Source of the DNA: Candidatus Calditenuaceae archaeon
GTDB taxonomy: Archaea; Thermoproteota; Nitrososphaeria_A; Caldarchaeales; Calditenuaceae
Direction of reading: 5' to 3'
Length of the DNA: 59,801 nucleotides
Assembly (NCBI GenBank): GCA_025058225.1
Contig: JANXEE010000014.1
Coordinates: 1-59,801 of the forward strand
Part shown: positions 29,427 through 38,818 of the stretch, piece after piece
How the letters are laid out: each line of letters opens with the position of its first letter
How positions within the stretch are numbered: position 1 is the first letter of the stretch
Translations under genes and position numbers: made by a program
The notes under the pieces: model-generated
What the model was told of the DNA's origin: nothing
The model's input: the letters and a program-made list of their open reading frames with translations, nothing else
Databases searched by the model: none

Positions 29427-30461
29427 TCAGTACCACTGGTCCAAGCTCGTCAGACCTGACCTCTTCCTCTGCTGCTCCAGAAGCCCCTTCAGGGCCTTAT
29501 CGACCCTCTCCTCGCTGAAGTCGTGTTCGTCGCAGAGGACCCTTTTGACACGCTCCGGATCCACCGGTCTCCATTCGAGCTTGACGTCGTCCGTCACGGC
29601 CGGCTCCGTGAAGAGCTTCCTCACCACCCTCAGGTTCGCCTTGGGCTCGACTCTCAGGTGTATCAGCGCAGCCTCCGCGCTGCCGTGCTCTCTGATCAGC
29701 TGCAGGGCTCTCTTGGGGCCTATGCCCTTGACGCCCTCGATGTAGTCGGTGCCGACGAGCATCGCCACGTCGATCAGCTGCTCCCTGCCGATACCCAGGG
29801 AGTTGAACAACCTCTCCGTGTAGATGACTTCTGGCTTGACCTCGACGTACTCCCTCCTCCCCGGTAGCTTCCTCCTGCCGATCACCGAGAGGTTCCTGAC
29901 TAGCCTCGGAGAGCCGAAGAGGATCGAGTCGTAGTCCTGTGAAGCTGAGGCCCACACAAGCCCCTTTCTGGCCATGTGTGCAGCCTGGGCCTCTCCCTCT
30001 GACGGCGCCAGGACGTACGGCACGCCCATCGCGTCCAGGAGCCTCGTCGCAGATTCCAGCATGTACCTCTCGAGCGTCGCGGTCTGGACGGCGTATCGCC
30101 TCGCGGCCTCCAGGTCGCCCACCTTCAGAGCCTCCTCGTACTTAGCTAACGCCTCCTTCTTGGCCTCGATCCTCCTCCTTATCGTCTCGAGCTTCTGCTG
30201 CGGGGGCTCTCCGTCGAAGACGTAGACCAGCTTCATGTCGACCTCGAGCAGGTTGACGGTCCTGAAGAAGAGGCCGCTCAGGTGACTGGTCACCCTGCCC
30301 TTGGAGTCCATCAGAGGTCTTCCGTCGGGGCCCCTGATGATCGAGAGGAACTGGTAGAGCGCGTTGTAACCGTCTATCGCGACCGATCTGCCCCTGAAGA
30401 ACCCGAGCTCGACCTCCTCCGCCGCCCCGGGAGGGATTATGTCGCCGAGCTTTACGCCCAA
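29427..30461 (-). CDS. fen: Flap endonuclease 1
   Basis: SVAIDGYNALYQFL, YVFDGEPP, MGVPYVLAPSEGEAQAAHMARKGLVWASASQDYDSILFG, GTDYIEGVKGIGPKRAL. Confidence 0.96.
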   Translation of the reverse strand: MGVKLGDIIPPGAAEEVELGFFRGRSVAIDGYNALYQFLSIIRGPDGRPLMDSKGRVTSHLSGLFFRTVNLLEVDMKLVYVFDGEPPQQKLETIRRRIEAKKEALAKYEEALKVGDLEAARRYAVQTATLERYMLESATRLLDAMGVPYVLAPSEGEAQAAHMARKGLVWASASQDYDSILFGSPRLVRNLSVIGRRKLPGRREYVEVKPEVIYTERLFNSLGIGREQLIDVAMLVGTDYIEGVKGIGPKRALQLIREHGSAEAALIHLRVEPKANLRVVRKLFTEPAVTDDVKLEWRPVDPERVKRVLCDEHDFSEERVDKALKGLLEQQRKRSGLTSLDQWY

Positions 30462-30512
30462 ACCCTTCCCTTCCCTAACACCGCTCGCCCTTCGATAACG
30501 CTTTCCCCCGAC

Positions 30513-31067
30513 TCACTTCAGGGTCCTCAGGTTGGCGGAGAGCTCGACCTCACGCATGAAGGTCCGAAGCACAGGCGACCTCCTCAACGACTCCGAGAAG
30601 ATCTCCCGCAGGAGGTTCTCATCAGCGTCGGACCTGACGTAACAGGTCAGGGAGATCCTCACGAACCCTGGGTCGCCTTCGTCCGAAAGACCGAGGTAGG
30701 TCATCAGGTCTCCCAGCTCGCCCTCAACAGCCACTTCAACGTCGTCCACGCGGACGTTCCTCCTCGTAGCGACGTAGACGAACGTCAGAAGCACGCACGC
30801 TCCCAACGCGCCCAGCAGGTACTCCAAGGAGGTTGGAGTGTTTGAGGGGCCACTGGGGTCTTCGTCCACCTCGAACCTCCCCGCCCCAGCCCTCACCAGG
30901 GACCTCATCCCTCCCCTCCAGGAAGCCCTCGACCTCCTCAGGTTCATCTGTCTCCGCCTGTTGGGTTCGCCGTACTGCTCCGAGACCATCCGTATCGCCT
31001 TCTCCAGCACCTCCACGTCGATGCCGTTCACCTCGACCAATTCTGGTGTTGAAGGTGCGTCCGGCAC
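30513..31067 (-). CDS. OsmC/Ohr family protein
   Basis: DPSGPSNTPTSLEYLLGALGACVLLTFVYVATRRNVRVDDVEVAVEGEL pattern. Confidence 0.82.
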   Translation of the reverse strand: MPDAPSTPELVEVNGIDVEVLEKAIRMVSEQYGEPNRRRQMNLRRSRASWRGGMRSLVRAGAGRFEVDEDPSGPSNTPTSLEYLLGALGACVLLTFVYVATRRNVRVDDVEVAVEGELGDLMTYLGLSDEGDPGFVRISLTCYVRSDADENLLREIFSESLRRSPVLRTFMREVELSANLRTLK

Positions 31068-31141
31068 TAAACCTTTCGCCCTTTCGGTCGTGGAGGGTTC
31101 TTAGGCCTCAGCAGAACCTTTATGACGGTCAGGGGTCTCGG

Positions 31142-32092
31142 ATGTCGATGAGGAGGAAGGTTCTGGTTAACGCCGGTGAGGAGTGGCCGGCCGACCTGAT
31201 AGCGGAGCTCTCCGAACACGCAGAGGTCATCAAGTACGGCACCGCCACCGTGGAGGACCTCAGGGACGCGGAGGTTCTGGTGACGCTCTACCTCAGCCCG
31301 GACGACCTCAAGCTCATGCACAACCTCAAGTTCATACAGGTACTCTCGGCAGGCGTCGACCACCTGAACTGGTCGGTGATACCTGAGGACGTGATGGTCT
31401 GCACTAACGCCGGATCCAACGCGGAGCCCGTGGCCGAGCACGCGATGGCCCTGCTTCTGGCCGCGGCCAAGAGGGTCACCTTCTACGACAGTAAATGTAA
31501 GTCCGGAGACTTCAGCAGGCCCCTGAGGACGGCCCTGCTCAAGGGATCGACGCTGACCGTCCTCGGACTGGGGCCTATAGGGCTCAAGGTCGCTGAACAC
31601 GCTAGGTCTATGGGCATGAAAGTCAGGGGCTACGTCAGAAGGCCCAGAAGTTACCCATCGGTCGATGAGCTGTTCCTCCACCCCGACATCGCCGGGGCCC
31701 TGAGAGGGGCAGAAGCCGGTGTGGTGGCCCTTCCCCTCAACAAGCACACCAGGGGTCTGATAGACTACGAGGCCCTGAGCTCCATGAAGAGGAACGGAAT
31801 TCTCGTCAACGTCGCGAGGGGGCCGATCGTGGTGAAGGAGGACCTGATGAGGTTCCTGAACGAGAACCCGGACTTCGTCTACGCGACCGACGTCTGGTGG
31901 AACACCCAAGACCTATCGAAGGACTGGGACATCGCTTTCTTGCCCAACGTAATCTCGACGCCGTGGGTCGCGGGCGCCTTCGGGAATCCGGCGGTCTTCG
32001 GTGAGATGGTCAGGTCCGCGCTGCTGAACGTCCTCAGGTACCTCAGGGGCGATGAGACGCTCAACAGGGTCGACAGGTCCGACTACGTATAG
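31142..32092 (+). CDS. D-isomer specific 2-hydroxyacid dehydrogenase
   Basis: IQVLSAGVDHLNWSVIP, SNAEPVAEHAMALLLAAAKR, LTVLGLGPIGLKVAEHARSMGMKV, GILVNVARGPIVVKEDLM; internal ATG at 31142. Confidence 0.88.
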   Translation: MSMRRKVLVNAGEEWPADLIAELSEHAEVIKYGTATVEDLRDAEVLVTLYLSPDDLKLMHNLKFIQVLSAGVDHLNWSVIPEDVMVCTNAGSNAEPVAEHAMALLLAAAKRVTFYDSKCKSGDFSRPLRTALLKGSTLTVLGLGPIGLKVAEHARSMGMKVRGYVRRPRSYPSVDELFLHPDIAGALRGAEAGVVALPLNKHTRGLIDYEALSSMKRNGILVNVARGPIVVKEDLMRFLNENPDFVYATDVWWNTQDLSKDWDIAFLPNVISTPWVAGAFGNPAVFGEMVRSALLNVLRYLRGDETLNRVDRSDYV

Positions 32093-32120
32093 CGTCTGGG
32101 GGGAACAGGCTCCTCCTGAA

Positions 32121-33311
32121 CTACACCACCAGCAGCCCCGGGTTCTCGAGGTATCTGACCACTGTCCTCAGGAAGCGGGCCGCCGGTTCGCCGTCGACGA
32201 CCCTGTGATCAAACGTCAGGGAGAGAGGCATCACGTGCCTCGGCATTATCTGTCCCTGGACTACCCTCGGCGTCAGGACGATCCTGCCGGTCCCGAGTAT
32301 CGCCGTCTCGGGATAATTCGGTATCGGATTGCCGCTTAACCCCTCGACCGCACCGTAGTTCGTGACGCCGATCGTGCCCTTCATGACCTCCTCAACCTTT
32401 AGGGTCCTACTTCTGGCCCTCTTGATCAGCTCCTCGAGTCTCGAAGCGATCTCGAAGAGGTTCAGGGAGTCGGCGCCGTGCAGCACGGGCACTATCAGGC
32501 CGTCCTGCGTGTGCACCCCCACGCTCACGTTCACCCTCCTGTGGTACCTGATGACGTGCCTCTCGTCGTCGACGGTGGAGTTCAGCTCCGGATGCTCCTT
32601 GACCGCCAGCACCAGGGCCCTCACAGCGAATGGAAGGTAAGTCAGCCTCACGCCTCTCTTCTCCGCGATGGGCTTCAGGGACTCCCTCAGCTCCACCAGC
32701 CTCGTGACGTCGGCCTCGTCGAAGACCGTGACGTACACCGCGTTCCTAGCAGCTCTTGTCAGGTGATCGGCGATAGCCTTCCTCACGCCCCGGAACGGGA
32801 CCTCCTCGTACTCGGCTTCGGTGCTGACCGCTGATGCCGCGGCTACAGGTTTCATCGACTCGGCGTGCCTCCTCACGTCCTCCTCTGTTATCCTGCCCCC
32901 GGGCCCGGTCCCCTTGACCTCCTCCAGTGGAACTCCGAGCTCCTTTGCGAGCTTCCTCACCATCGGCGATGCTAAGACTTCCCGCTGGGCTTCGCGCTCG
33001 GCCCTTCGCGGACCGATCTCTCGTGGTGCTGCCGTCGCCTCAGCAGGTTGCGGAGCCGCCCACACCTCCGACTCGGCGGCCACCTCCTCTATCACCGCGA
33101 TGACCTGGCCTACCTTGGCGATCTCACCCTCTCGAGCCAATATCTTCGTCAACCTCCCCTCCACCGGTGAGGGGACCTCGATGTTCACCTTGACAGTCGT
33201 GACCTCCACGATCGGCTGGAACTTCTTGACGTGGTCTCCCTCCTTAACCAGCCAGCGGACGATCTCGGCCTCCGTCACGCCCTCACCGATCTCGGGCAGC
33301 CTCACGTCCAT
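32121..33311 (-). CDS. 2-oxoacid dehydrogenase E2 (lipoyl-domain acyltransferase)
   Basis: N-terminal lipoyl domain (VEVTTVKVNIEVPSPVEG), peripheral subunit-binding domain, C-terminal LTFDHRVVDGEPAARFL catalytic motif. Confidence 0.93.
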   Translation of the reverse strand: MDVRLPEIGEGVTEAEIVRWLVKEGDHVKKFQPIVEVTTVKVNIEVPSPVEGRLTKILAREGEIAKVGQVIAVIEEVAAESEVWAAPQPAEATAAPREIGPRRAEREAQREVLASPMVRKLAKELGVPLEEVKGTGPGGRITEEDVRRHAESMKPVAAASAVSTEAEYEEVPFRGVRKAIADHLTRAARNAVYVTVFDEADVTRLVELRESLKPIAEKRGVRLTYLPFAVRALVLAVKEHPELNSTVDDERHVIRYHRRVNVSVGVHTQDGLIVPVLHGADSLNLFEIASRLEELIKRARSRTLKVEEVMKGTIGVTNYGAVEGLSGNPIPNYPETAILGTGRIVLTPRVVQGQIMPRHVMPLSLTFDHRVVDGEPAARFLRTVVRYLENPGLLVV

Positions 33312-33548
33312 CCCACGTCACACCTCCACGACGTGTGGGAAGGTCTGTTTAACGGTGACCTGATCGAGCGACGATACGTTGCGTGGTGCCGTCCTGTTGT
33401 GATGGGGCGTTTCGAGAAGGTACGGGGAATCCGAGCTCATCGACGAGCGTCCCGGTAACTCGTGGACCATCGGTGTTCACCGTGCAGTTACGCAGGCCCG
33501 CTAGACCATAGACCTTTTGCTGTGGTACCCGTCGTCGACCCTAGAGCG

Positions 33549-33651
33549 CGGGCCCGGCGGGATTCGAACCCGCGACCTCTCCCGGGGACTTGGTCGAACC
33601 CGTCCCTACCGGTTAAGAGCCGGCCGCTCTACCTGACTGAGCTACGGGCCC
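33549..33651 (-). tRNA. tRNA-Lys(CUU) with ~29-nt non-canonical intron in the 3' anticodon-stem/variable region
   Basis: GGGCCCG/CGGGCCC acceptor, GCTC..GAGC D-arm, GCCGG-CTCTTAA-CCGGT anticodon arm, GCGGG-TTCGAAT-CCCGC T-arm; 34 nt lie between anticodon and T stems where ~5 expected, with internal GGGAC..GTCCC helix. Confidence 0.88.
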
Positions 33652-33776
33652 TCGTGCCCTATCACCGGACCCCAGTATTTTTGGGTGATCGTCGCCTTTC
33701 AGCGATCCAGTGGTTCCGATGTTCGACGAAAGTCTGAACATAGATTGATTTATCGGCTAATTCTCAGCCGCTCAAG

Positions 33777-35189
33777 GTGCGTGGCGTGGTAACGGTGCTC
33801 GACTCCACGCTGAGGGAGGGTGAGCTCTTCAAGTTCCTGACGCCGGAGAGGAAGCTACGGGTCGCGGAGCTGCTGGCCGAGCTGGGGGTCCGGAGGGTCG
33901 AGGTGACCGTCGACTACCCCCCGAAGACCACGGAGGCCGACGTCAGGCCGGTAGTGGACCTCCTCAGGGAGAAGGGCGTTGAGGTGGTGATGCACGGCAG
34001 GGCCTACAAGGGCGACGTAGAGGCCTTCTCGAAGTACGACCTCTTCGGTGTCGCGGTCTACATCGCCGTGTCGCGCGTGCATCGCGAGCACAAACTGAGG
34101 GGCATGAGTGAGGAGGAGGTGATGGCGAGGTTCCTCGAGGCGGCGGAGCTCTGCAGGTCCCAGGGCTACAGGTACATCAGGGTCACACTCGAAGACGTCT
34201 CGAGGCTGTACGTCGAGCGGCAGTTCGAGGAGCTCGACAGGTTGTTGGAGTTCACGCATGAGCTCCGGGGCGCCGGAGCCACGATGGTCAGCCTCCCCGA
34301 CACGAGCGGCCTCATGACGCCCCCAACGGCATCGTCCTTCACCAGGTACTGCAGGGAGAGGTCGGCCCTGCCGATCGCGTGTCACTTCCACAACGACTAC
34401 GGAATGGCCTCCGCCAACACGGTGGCCTCGGTTTTGGAGGGCGCGGAGGAGGCGCACGTCACGCTCTTCGGCATCGGCGACAGGAACGGCATCGCCGACC
34501 TCTACGAGGTGGTCGCCACGCTCCACGACGTCCACGGCATGGACCTGGGCATCAGGAGGGAGAGGCTGGCATGGACCTACTCCGAGTTCGCGAAGCTCAC
34601 AGGCATCAGACATCACTGGAGGCATCCCCTGGCACCGGAGTCGAGGACCGTCAGGGCCGGGGTCCATCAGTCTATGGTGATCAAGAGGCCCGAGGGGTAC
34701 GTACCGAGGGGTAAGCTCATGTTCGACTTCGACGGCGTGGCCCTCGCACCGACACCCTACATCAGCCACAAGGTCTTCTTGGACATAGCTTCCAAGCTTA
34801 ACTCCTCAATAGACGAGGAGACCGCGAAGAGGGCGTCGGAGTTCGTTGCGGCGCACTACGTCGCCACCGGCGGGAAGGTCCGGTTCCAGGAGCTGAGGGA
34901 GGGGCTTGAGTCAATTCTCGGGCTCCGCATACCGGAGAACCTGCTCAGGACGTACTTCGGGATTGAGAAGGTCTACGTCCTGGTGAAGCTGAGGCCCCAG
35001 TCCGATGCGTCGAGGATCATCGAGGAGGTCGCGAGCTGGCAGGACGTTGAGGCGGTTGATGAGGTCTACGGCGACATGGACCTCGTGATAGTCGGCAAAG
35101 TCACCGCCGGCCCCAACAACCTCATCGATAGGGTCAGGAGGACCTTCCTCGGCGTTGCGGAAGAGATGAAGGTACTGATAACTGACTGA
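33777..35189 (+). CDS. Homocitrate synthase-like (DRE-TIM) enzyme with C-terminal RAM/Lrp-type domain
   Basis: LDSTLREGELF, LPDTSGLMTP, CHFHNDYGMASANTVASVLEGAEEAHVTLFGIGDRNG; C-terminal VYVLVKLRPQSDASRIIEEVASWQDVEAVDEVYGDMDLVIVGKV. Confidence 0.85.
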   Translation: MRGVVTVLDSTLREGELFKFLTPERKLRVAELLAELGVRRVEVTVDYPPKTTEADVRPVVDLLREKGVEVVMHGRAYKGDVEAFSKYDLFGVAVYIAVSRVHREHKLRGMSEEEVMARFLEAAELCRSQGYRYIRVTLEDVSRLYVERQFEELDRLLEFTHELRGAGATMVSLPDTSGLMTPPTASSFTRYCRERSALPIACHFHNDYGMASANTVASVLEGAEEAHVTLFGIGDRNGIADLYEVVATLHDVHGMDLGIRRERLAWTYSEFAKLTGIRHHWRHPLAPESRTVRAGVHQSMVIKRPEGYVPRGKLMFDFDGVALAPTPYISHKVFLDIASKLNSSIDEETAKRASEFVAAHYVATGGKVRFQELREGLESILGLRIPENLLRTYFGIEKVYVLVKLRPQSDASRIIEEVASWQDVEAVDEVYGDMDLVIVGKVTAGPNNLIDRVRRTFLGVAEEMKVLITD

Positions 35190-35205
35190 CGTCGATCACG
35201 GTTTA

Positions 35206-36252
35206 TTGGCGAGAGAGAACGTGATTGTCTCAATGATAGAGCTGAGAGGAAAGGACCTGATCTCCAGCCAGGACTGGTCCCTTGAGGAGATCGGAGCGGT
35301 GATGGACCTCGCCAGACAGATCAAGGTGATGAGGTACGCCGGGAACGTCCCGGAGCTCTTCAAGAACAGGACCTTCTTCATGATCTTCTACAACACCTCC
35401 ACCAGAACTAGGGCGAGCTTCGAGGCCGCGGCGACGATGCTGGGAGGGCACGCACAGTTCATCGACTTCGCGACCACTAGAGGTGCTGAGGGTGAGTCGG
35501 TAAAGGACATGGCGAAGATGTACGAGCGCTTCGGGCACGCGATGGGCGTCAGGATACTGGAGTCCGCGGTCGACTACGTCTACGGAAGAGGGAACGCGGT
35601 GGTGAGGGAGTACGCCCAGCACGCGAAGATCCCCGTGGTCAACATGGCCGACGACATGTATCATCCCTCACAAGCGATAGCCGACCTGTACACGATCTCC
35701 GAGAGGTTCGGGTGGAGGACCGAAAAGAAGCGGTACGTGATAATGTGGACCTACAGCGACCGGATCAGGAGTTGGGGGAGCGTTCAGGACGAGATGCTGC
35801 TGGCCACGCGGTACGGGATGGACGTGGTCCTCTGCCATCCACCCGGCTTCGACCTCGACGATGATCTCGTCAAGTTAGCGGGGCAGAACGCCAGGGACTC
35901 CGGCGGCTCCCTCGAAGTATCCCACGACCCGAGAGAGGCGTTGAGGGGGGCCCACGCGGTCTTCCCGAGGAGCTGGGCGAGCCACGCGTGCGTCATGGAG
36001 GGCCTCAACAGGTTCGGGAGGGAAAGGGAGCTGGAGCTCCACAGGAGGTATCAAGGCTGGAGGCTCACCACAGAGCTCACCGACCTCATGGACAGGCACG
36101 GCATCGTCACACACGTCCTCCCGGTCTTCAGGGGGCAGGAGGCCGACGACGAGGTCATGGACGGCCCCAGGAGCGTCATCTACGACCAGGCCGAGAACCT
36201 GCTCTACGTGAGGGCCGCGATACTGGCGCTGATCGCGGGAACCGGCCCCTGA
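35206..36252 (+). CDS. Aspartate/ornithine carbamoyltransferase family protein
   Basis: YNTSTRTRASFEAAATMLGGHAQFI (STRTR), MADDMYHPSQAIADLYTI (HPxQ). Confidence 0.85.
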   Translation: MARENVIVSMIELRGKDLISSQDWSLEEIGAVMDLARQIKVMRYAGNVPELFKNRTFFMIFYNTSTRTRASFEAAATMLGGHAQFIDFATTRGAEGESVKDMAKMYERFGHAMGVRILESAVDYVYGRGNAVVREYAQHAKIPVVNMADDMYHPSQAIADLYTISERFGWRTEKKRYVIMWTYSDRIRSWGSVQDEMLLATRYGMDVVLCHPPGFDLDDDLVKLAGQNARDSGGSLEVSHDPREALRGAHAVFPRSWASHACVMEGLNRFGRERELELHRRYQGWRLTTELTDLMDRHGIVTHVLPVFRGQEADDEVMDGPRSVIYDQAENLLYVRAAILALIAGTGP

Positions 36253-36299
36253 GATCGCGGCGATTCCGTTATCACCGGGTTCTGAGGACTTCCGGAGGC

Positions 36300-36983
36300 A
36301 TGGTGCTGACCGCGAAGGTCTTCGAGGTGAGGGCCCAGTCGACGTTGGGAGCCGTTGCCCGTAAGCTGAAGGACTTCAGGAACGTCGAGGCCGTCAAGGA
36401 GGACGACTCGGAAGTCGAGCTGATCACGGACGTTCACGACGTCAGAGGCGAACGCGATAGGGTCTCGGGCGTGTTCAGCAGGGACAAGCTGGTCAGGGTC
36501 AGGCAGAGGGGGAAGGTCGTACCTGTGGTGAAGACCGTAGACGCGTACATCGAGTTCAGGGACAGAGGAGACAAGCTGCTGCTGGTCGTGATGCAGGAGA
36601 AGCACTTCGCGAACTACGTCGCAACCACCCTCAGCAACTCCCTCTTCCTCAACTACAGGTCGATCGTCGAGGCGAGGATCCCACACGAGAGGCTGGTGGA
36701 GCTCCACAACCGAAACCCTGAGTCGACGAGGCTCATCTGGTTCGATCAGGTCGATTACCCGGGGGTCGACAAGCTGGCCCTCGCGGGGCCCTCGCTGATG
36801 GACACCTCGATGTACGACGAAGCCCTCAAACACGGCAAGATCTGGTACATCGTCTACGCCACGAGGGAGGGCGGGAGGATCTACGGGCTGACCAGGAACT
36901 GCGTCGTCACCGCCTTCAGCAGGATCTCCGAGTCCGACTTCCTCGACTACGTGGTCAGGGATGTCCTGCCGCTGATAGAGTGA
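36300..36983 (+). CDS. Conserved-looking archaeal protein of unknown function
   Basis: 228-codon ORF from internal ATG at 36300 downstream of the carbamoyltransferase. Confidence 0.7.
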   Translation: MVLTAKVFEVRAQSTLGAVARKLKDFRNVEAVKEDDSEVELITDVHDVRGERDRVSGVFSRDKLVRVRQRGKVVPVVKTVDAYIEFRDRGDKLLLVVMQEKHFANYVATTLSNSLFLNYRSIVEARIPHERLVELHNRNPESTRLIWFDQVDYPGVDKLALAGPSLMDTSMYDEALKHGKIWYIVYATREGGRIYGLTRNCVVTAFSRISESDFLDYVVRDVLPLIE

Positions 36984-37008
36984 GAAATCTGGGCCTGCTG
37001 AGTCGGCT

Positions 37009-38688
37009 TCAGAACGGATACCTTCTCCTCCTGCCCACCACGATCGCAGCGCCGAGCAGGGCCGCTATCACCGCGAGGAGCGCGGGTATGATGTAGGTCG
37101 TGATCGGTTCCGCGAATACCTGCGTGGTAGTAAAGGTCTGAGTTGTTTGGAAAGTCTGCGTCGTCTGGAAGGTCTGAGTGGTTTGGAGCGTTTGCGTGGT
37201 CTGGAAGGTCTGGGTCGTCGACTCCGTTCTGGTCGTAGTCGTAAGGGCCGTGATGGTGGTCGTGGTGCTCGTGGTCCCGGTGAGCGTCGTCCTCTCGGTC
37301 TGCGTGATGGTGGTCGTCCTGATGTCGTAGGCCGTGGTCGTCGTGCCCACCACCGAGGTGACCGTAGTAGAGAGGGTCGTCGTCGTGGATGAGGTGACGG
37401 TCGTGGTGGTCGAGGTGACTAGCGCGTCGGGGCAGAACCTCGAGTAGAAGGAATCCATGGTCCCCGGGGTGTTGAGGGACGGCGTGAACGGCGTCAGCGA
37501 CGGAGACGCTGCGACATCGACTGGTGAAGGAGTTGTGATCGACGGGCTCGGGGAAGAAATGCTGAAGCTGATCGGTCCCACGGTGAGGTCAGGAACTGCG
37601 TAAAAGATCGGCCAGCTGTCGGTGTCGCCGCCGAAGACGACGCAGGACCCCAGTGGCGCTGAGTCCATGGCCCTCTGCTGGGACATCTCCCTCGCGACGA
37701 CGAAGGCGAAGGCGAGGCTGCCGTCGGACTTGAGCGCGACCATCAGGGCGTCCTGTGTGCCGAAGAGTGTCGTCGTCCCGAGAGAGTATACGATGCCGCC
37801 CACGACAGATACGGTCTGCGTGATCGCCGCACCGGGCGACATGTCGATCACTCTAGCCCAGTCGGGGTTGAGGTTCGCCGGGTCGAGCCTCATGACCAGC
37901 ATCCTCTGTCCGGCGGGTGGTGCATGAATCCCTGAGACGTAGGCCCTGCCTCCCGATATCGCGATGTCCGTCCCTCCCTCGATGTCAGGCGTCGCGAACG
38001 TCCTCGTTGACTCGTGGTTGCCGTTGGCGTCGAAGCGTGACACGATGAGGTCGCCGTTAAAAGTCCTGCCGGTTACGTAAAGCTTCCCTCCGTCAAAGGC
38101 CACCGACTGCGCGAGGTCTCCTCCGACGACCTTGAACTCCCTGACCCATACCACGGAGAGGTCCGACGCCCTCACGGCCATCAGCAACGCACCGAGCTGC
38201 GTAGCGCCGGCGGTGTAGATGGTGTTACCGTCTCCGCTGATCGCCACCCCTTCAACTTGGTCCGAGGGGCCCAAGTCGTAGACCTTCAGTCCCGCTAGAT
38301 TGCAGCTGGAGTCCATCTTCGCTATGAAGACGTTCGGCGGGTTCGGGCCGTGGTCAGTCTGCCCTACGACGTAGACCCAGCCTCCGTGCACAACGACCTT
38401 CCTCGCGAGGTCCCTAGGACTGCCGTTGATGTCGACCGCAGAGCTGCACCGATGCGCGTTGTCCGAGAGTCTGAAGACGGAGAGGAAGAAGTTCATCGGG
38501 TTAGTGCCGAAGCTCTGCGTTGCCCCCACGGCGTACAGATAGGTCCCGTCGACCGCTATGCCGCCGAAAAGCTCCGGCTGAGGTCCGCCGAAGCTCTGCC
38601 GGAACGTCACCACCTCCGCGTGAGCGACGTTCAGCGCGATCACCATGACAAGGGTTCCCGTCAGCAGTAGAAGCTGAGCACTCCTCAT
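37009..38688 (-). CDS. Secreted/surface beta-propeller-like protein with Thr/Gln-rich stalk and C-terminal TM anchor
   Basis: Signal peptide (MRSAQLLLLTGTLVMVIALNVAHA), repeated GGxVYxxGxT-type propeller strands, TTT-rich stalk, C-terminal TM + RRRR. Confidence 0.75.
   Translation of the reverse strand: MRSAQLLLLTGTLVMVIALNVAHAEVVTFRQSFGGPQPELFGGIAVDGTYLYAVGATQSFGTNPMNFFLSVFRLSDNAHRCSSAVDINGSPRDLARKVVVHGGWVYVVGQTDHGPNPPNVFIAKMDSSCNLAGLKVYDLGPSDQVEGVAISGDGNTIYTAGATQLGALLMAVRASDLSVVWVREFKVVGGDLAQSVAFDGGKLYVTGRTFNGDLIVSRFDANGNHESTRTFATPDIEGGTDIAISGGRAYVSGIHAPPAGQRMLVMRLDPANLNPDWARVIDMSPGAAITQTVSVVGGIVYSLGTTTLFGTQDALMVALKSDGSLAFAFVVAREMSQQRAMDSAPLGSCVVFGGDTDSWPIFYAVPDLTVGPISFSISSPSPSITTPSPVDVAASPSLTPFTPSLNTPGTMDSFYSRFCPDALVTSTTTTVTSSTTTTLSTTVTSVVGTTTTAYDIRTTTITQTERTTLTGTTSTTTTITALTTTTRTESTTQTFQTTQTLQTTQTFQTTQTFQTTQTFTTTQVFAEPITTYIIPALLAVIAALLGAAIVVGRRRRYPF
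37120..37216 (-). repeat. 18-bp-period coding repeat encoding (TQTFQT)n
   Basis: Direct reading of TTQTFQTTQTLQTTQTFQTTQTFQTTQTF in the surface-protein stalk. Confidence 0.85.
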
Positions 38689-38818
38689 ATCACGGGGAAT
38701 GTAGAGAACCGGCCAAATATCTTTTTCGTGGGTTCTAGAGAATAGGCAGTTCCTCATAATATCTGCGTCATACGTCGTAGAGAATATGTTCAGAGGGGTA
38801 ATCGCCTTGCGGAATTTT

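Noticed and set aside
30833-32092. 419-aa version of the 2-hydroxyacid dehydrogenase
   Set aside because: N-terminal ~100 residues are low-complexity antisense of the OsmC gene; ATG at 31142 is the plausible start
33855-34769. 304-aa minus-strand ORF opposite the homocitrate synthase-like gene
   Set aside because: Antisense artefact in GC-rich DNA
35988-36983. 331-aa ORF starting inside the carbamoyltransferase gene
   Set aside because: Upstream third is out-of-frame shadow; internal ATG at 36300 gives a coherent protein
37120-37216. Short periodic repeats suggestive of a CRISPR-like array
   Set aside because: 18-bp period is in frame and encodes TQTFQT repeats of a surface-protein stalk; no unique spacers
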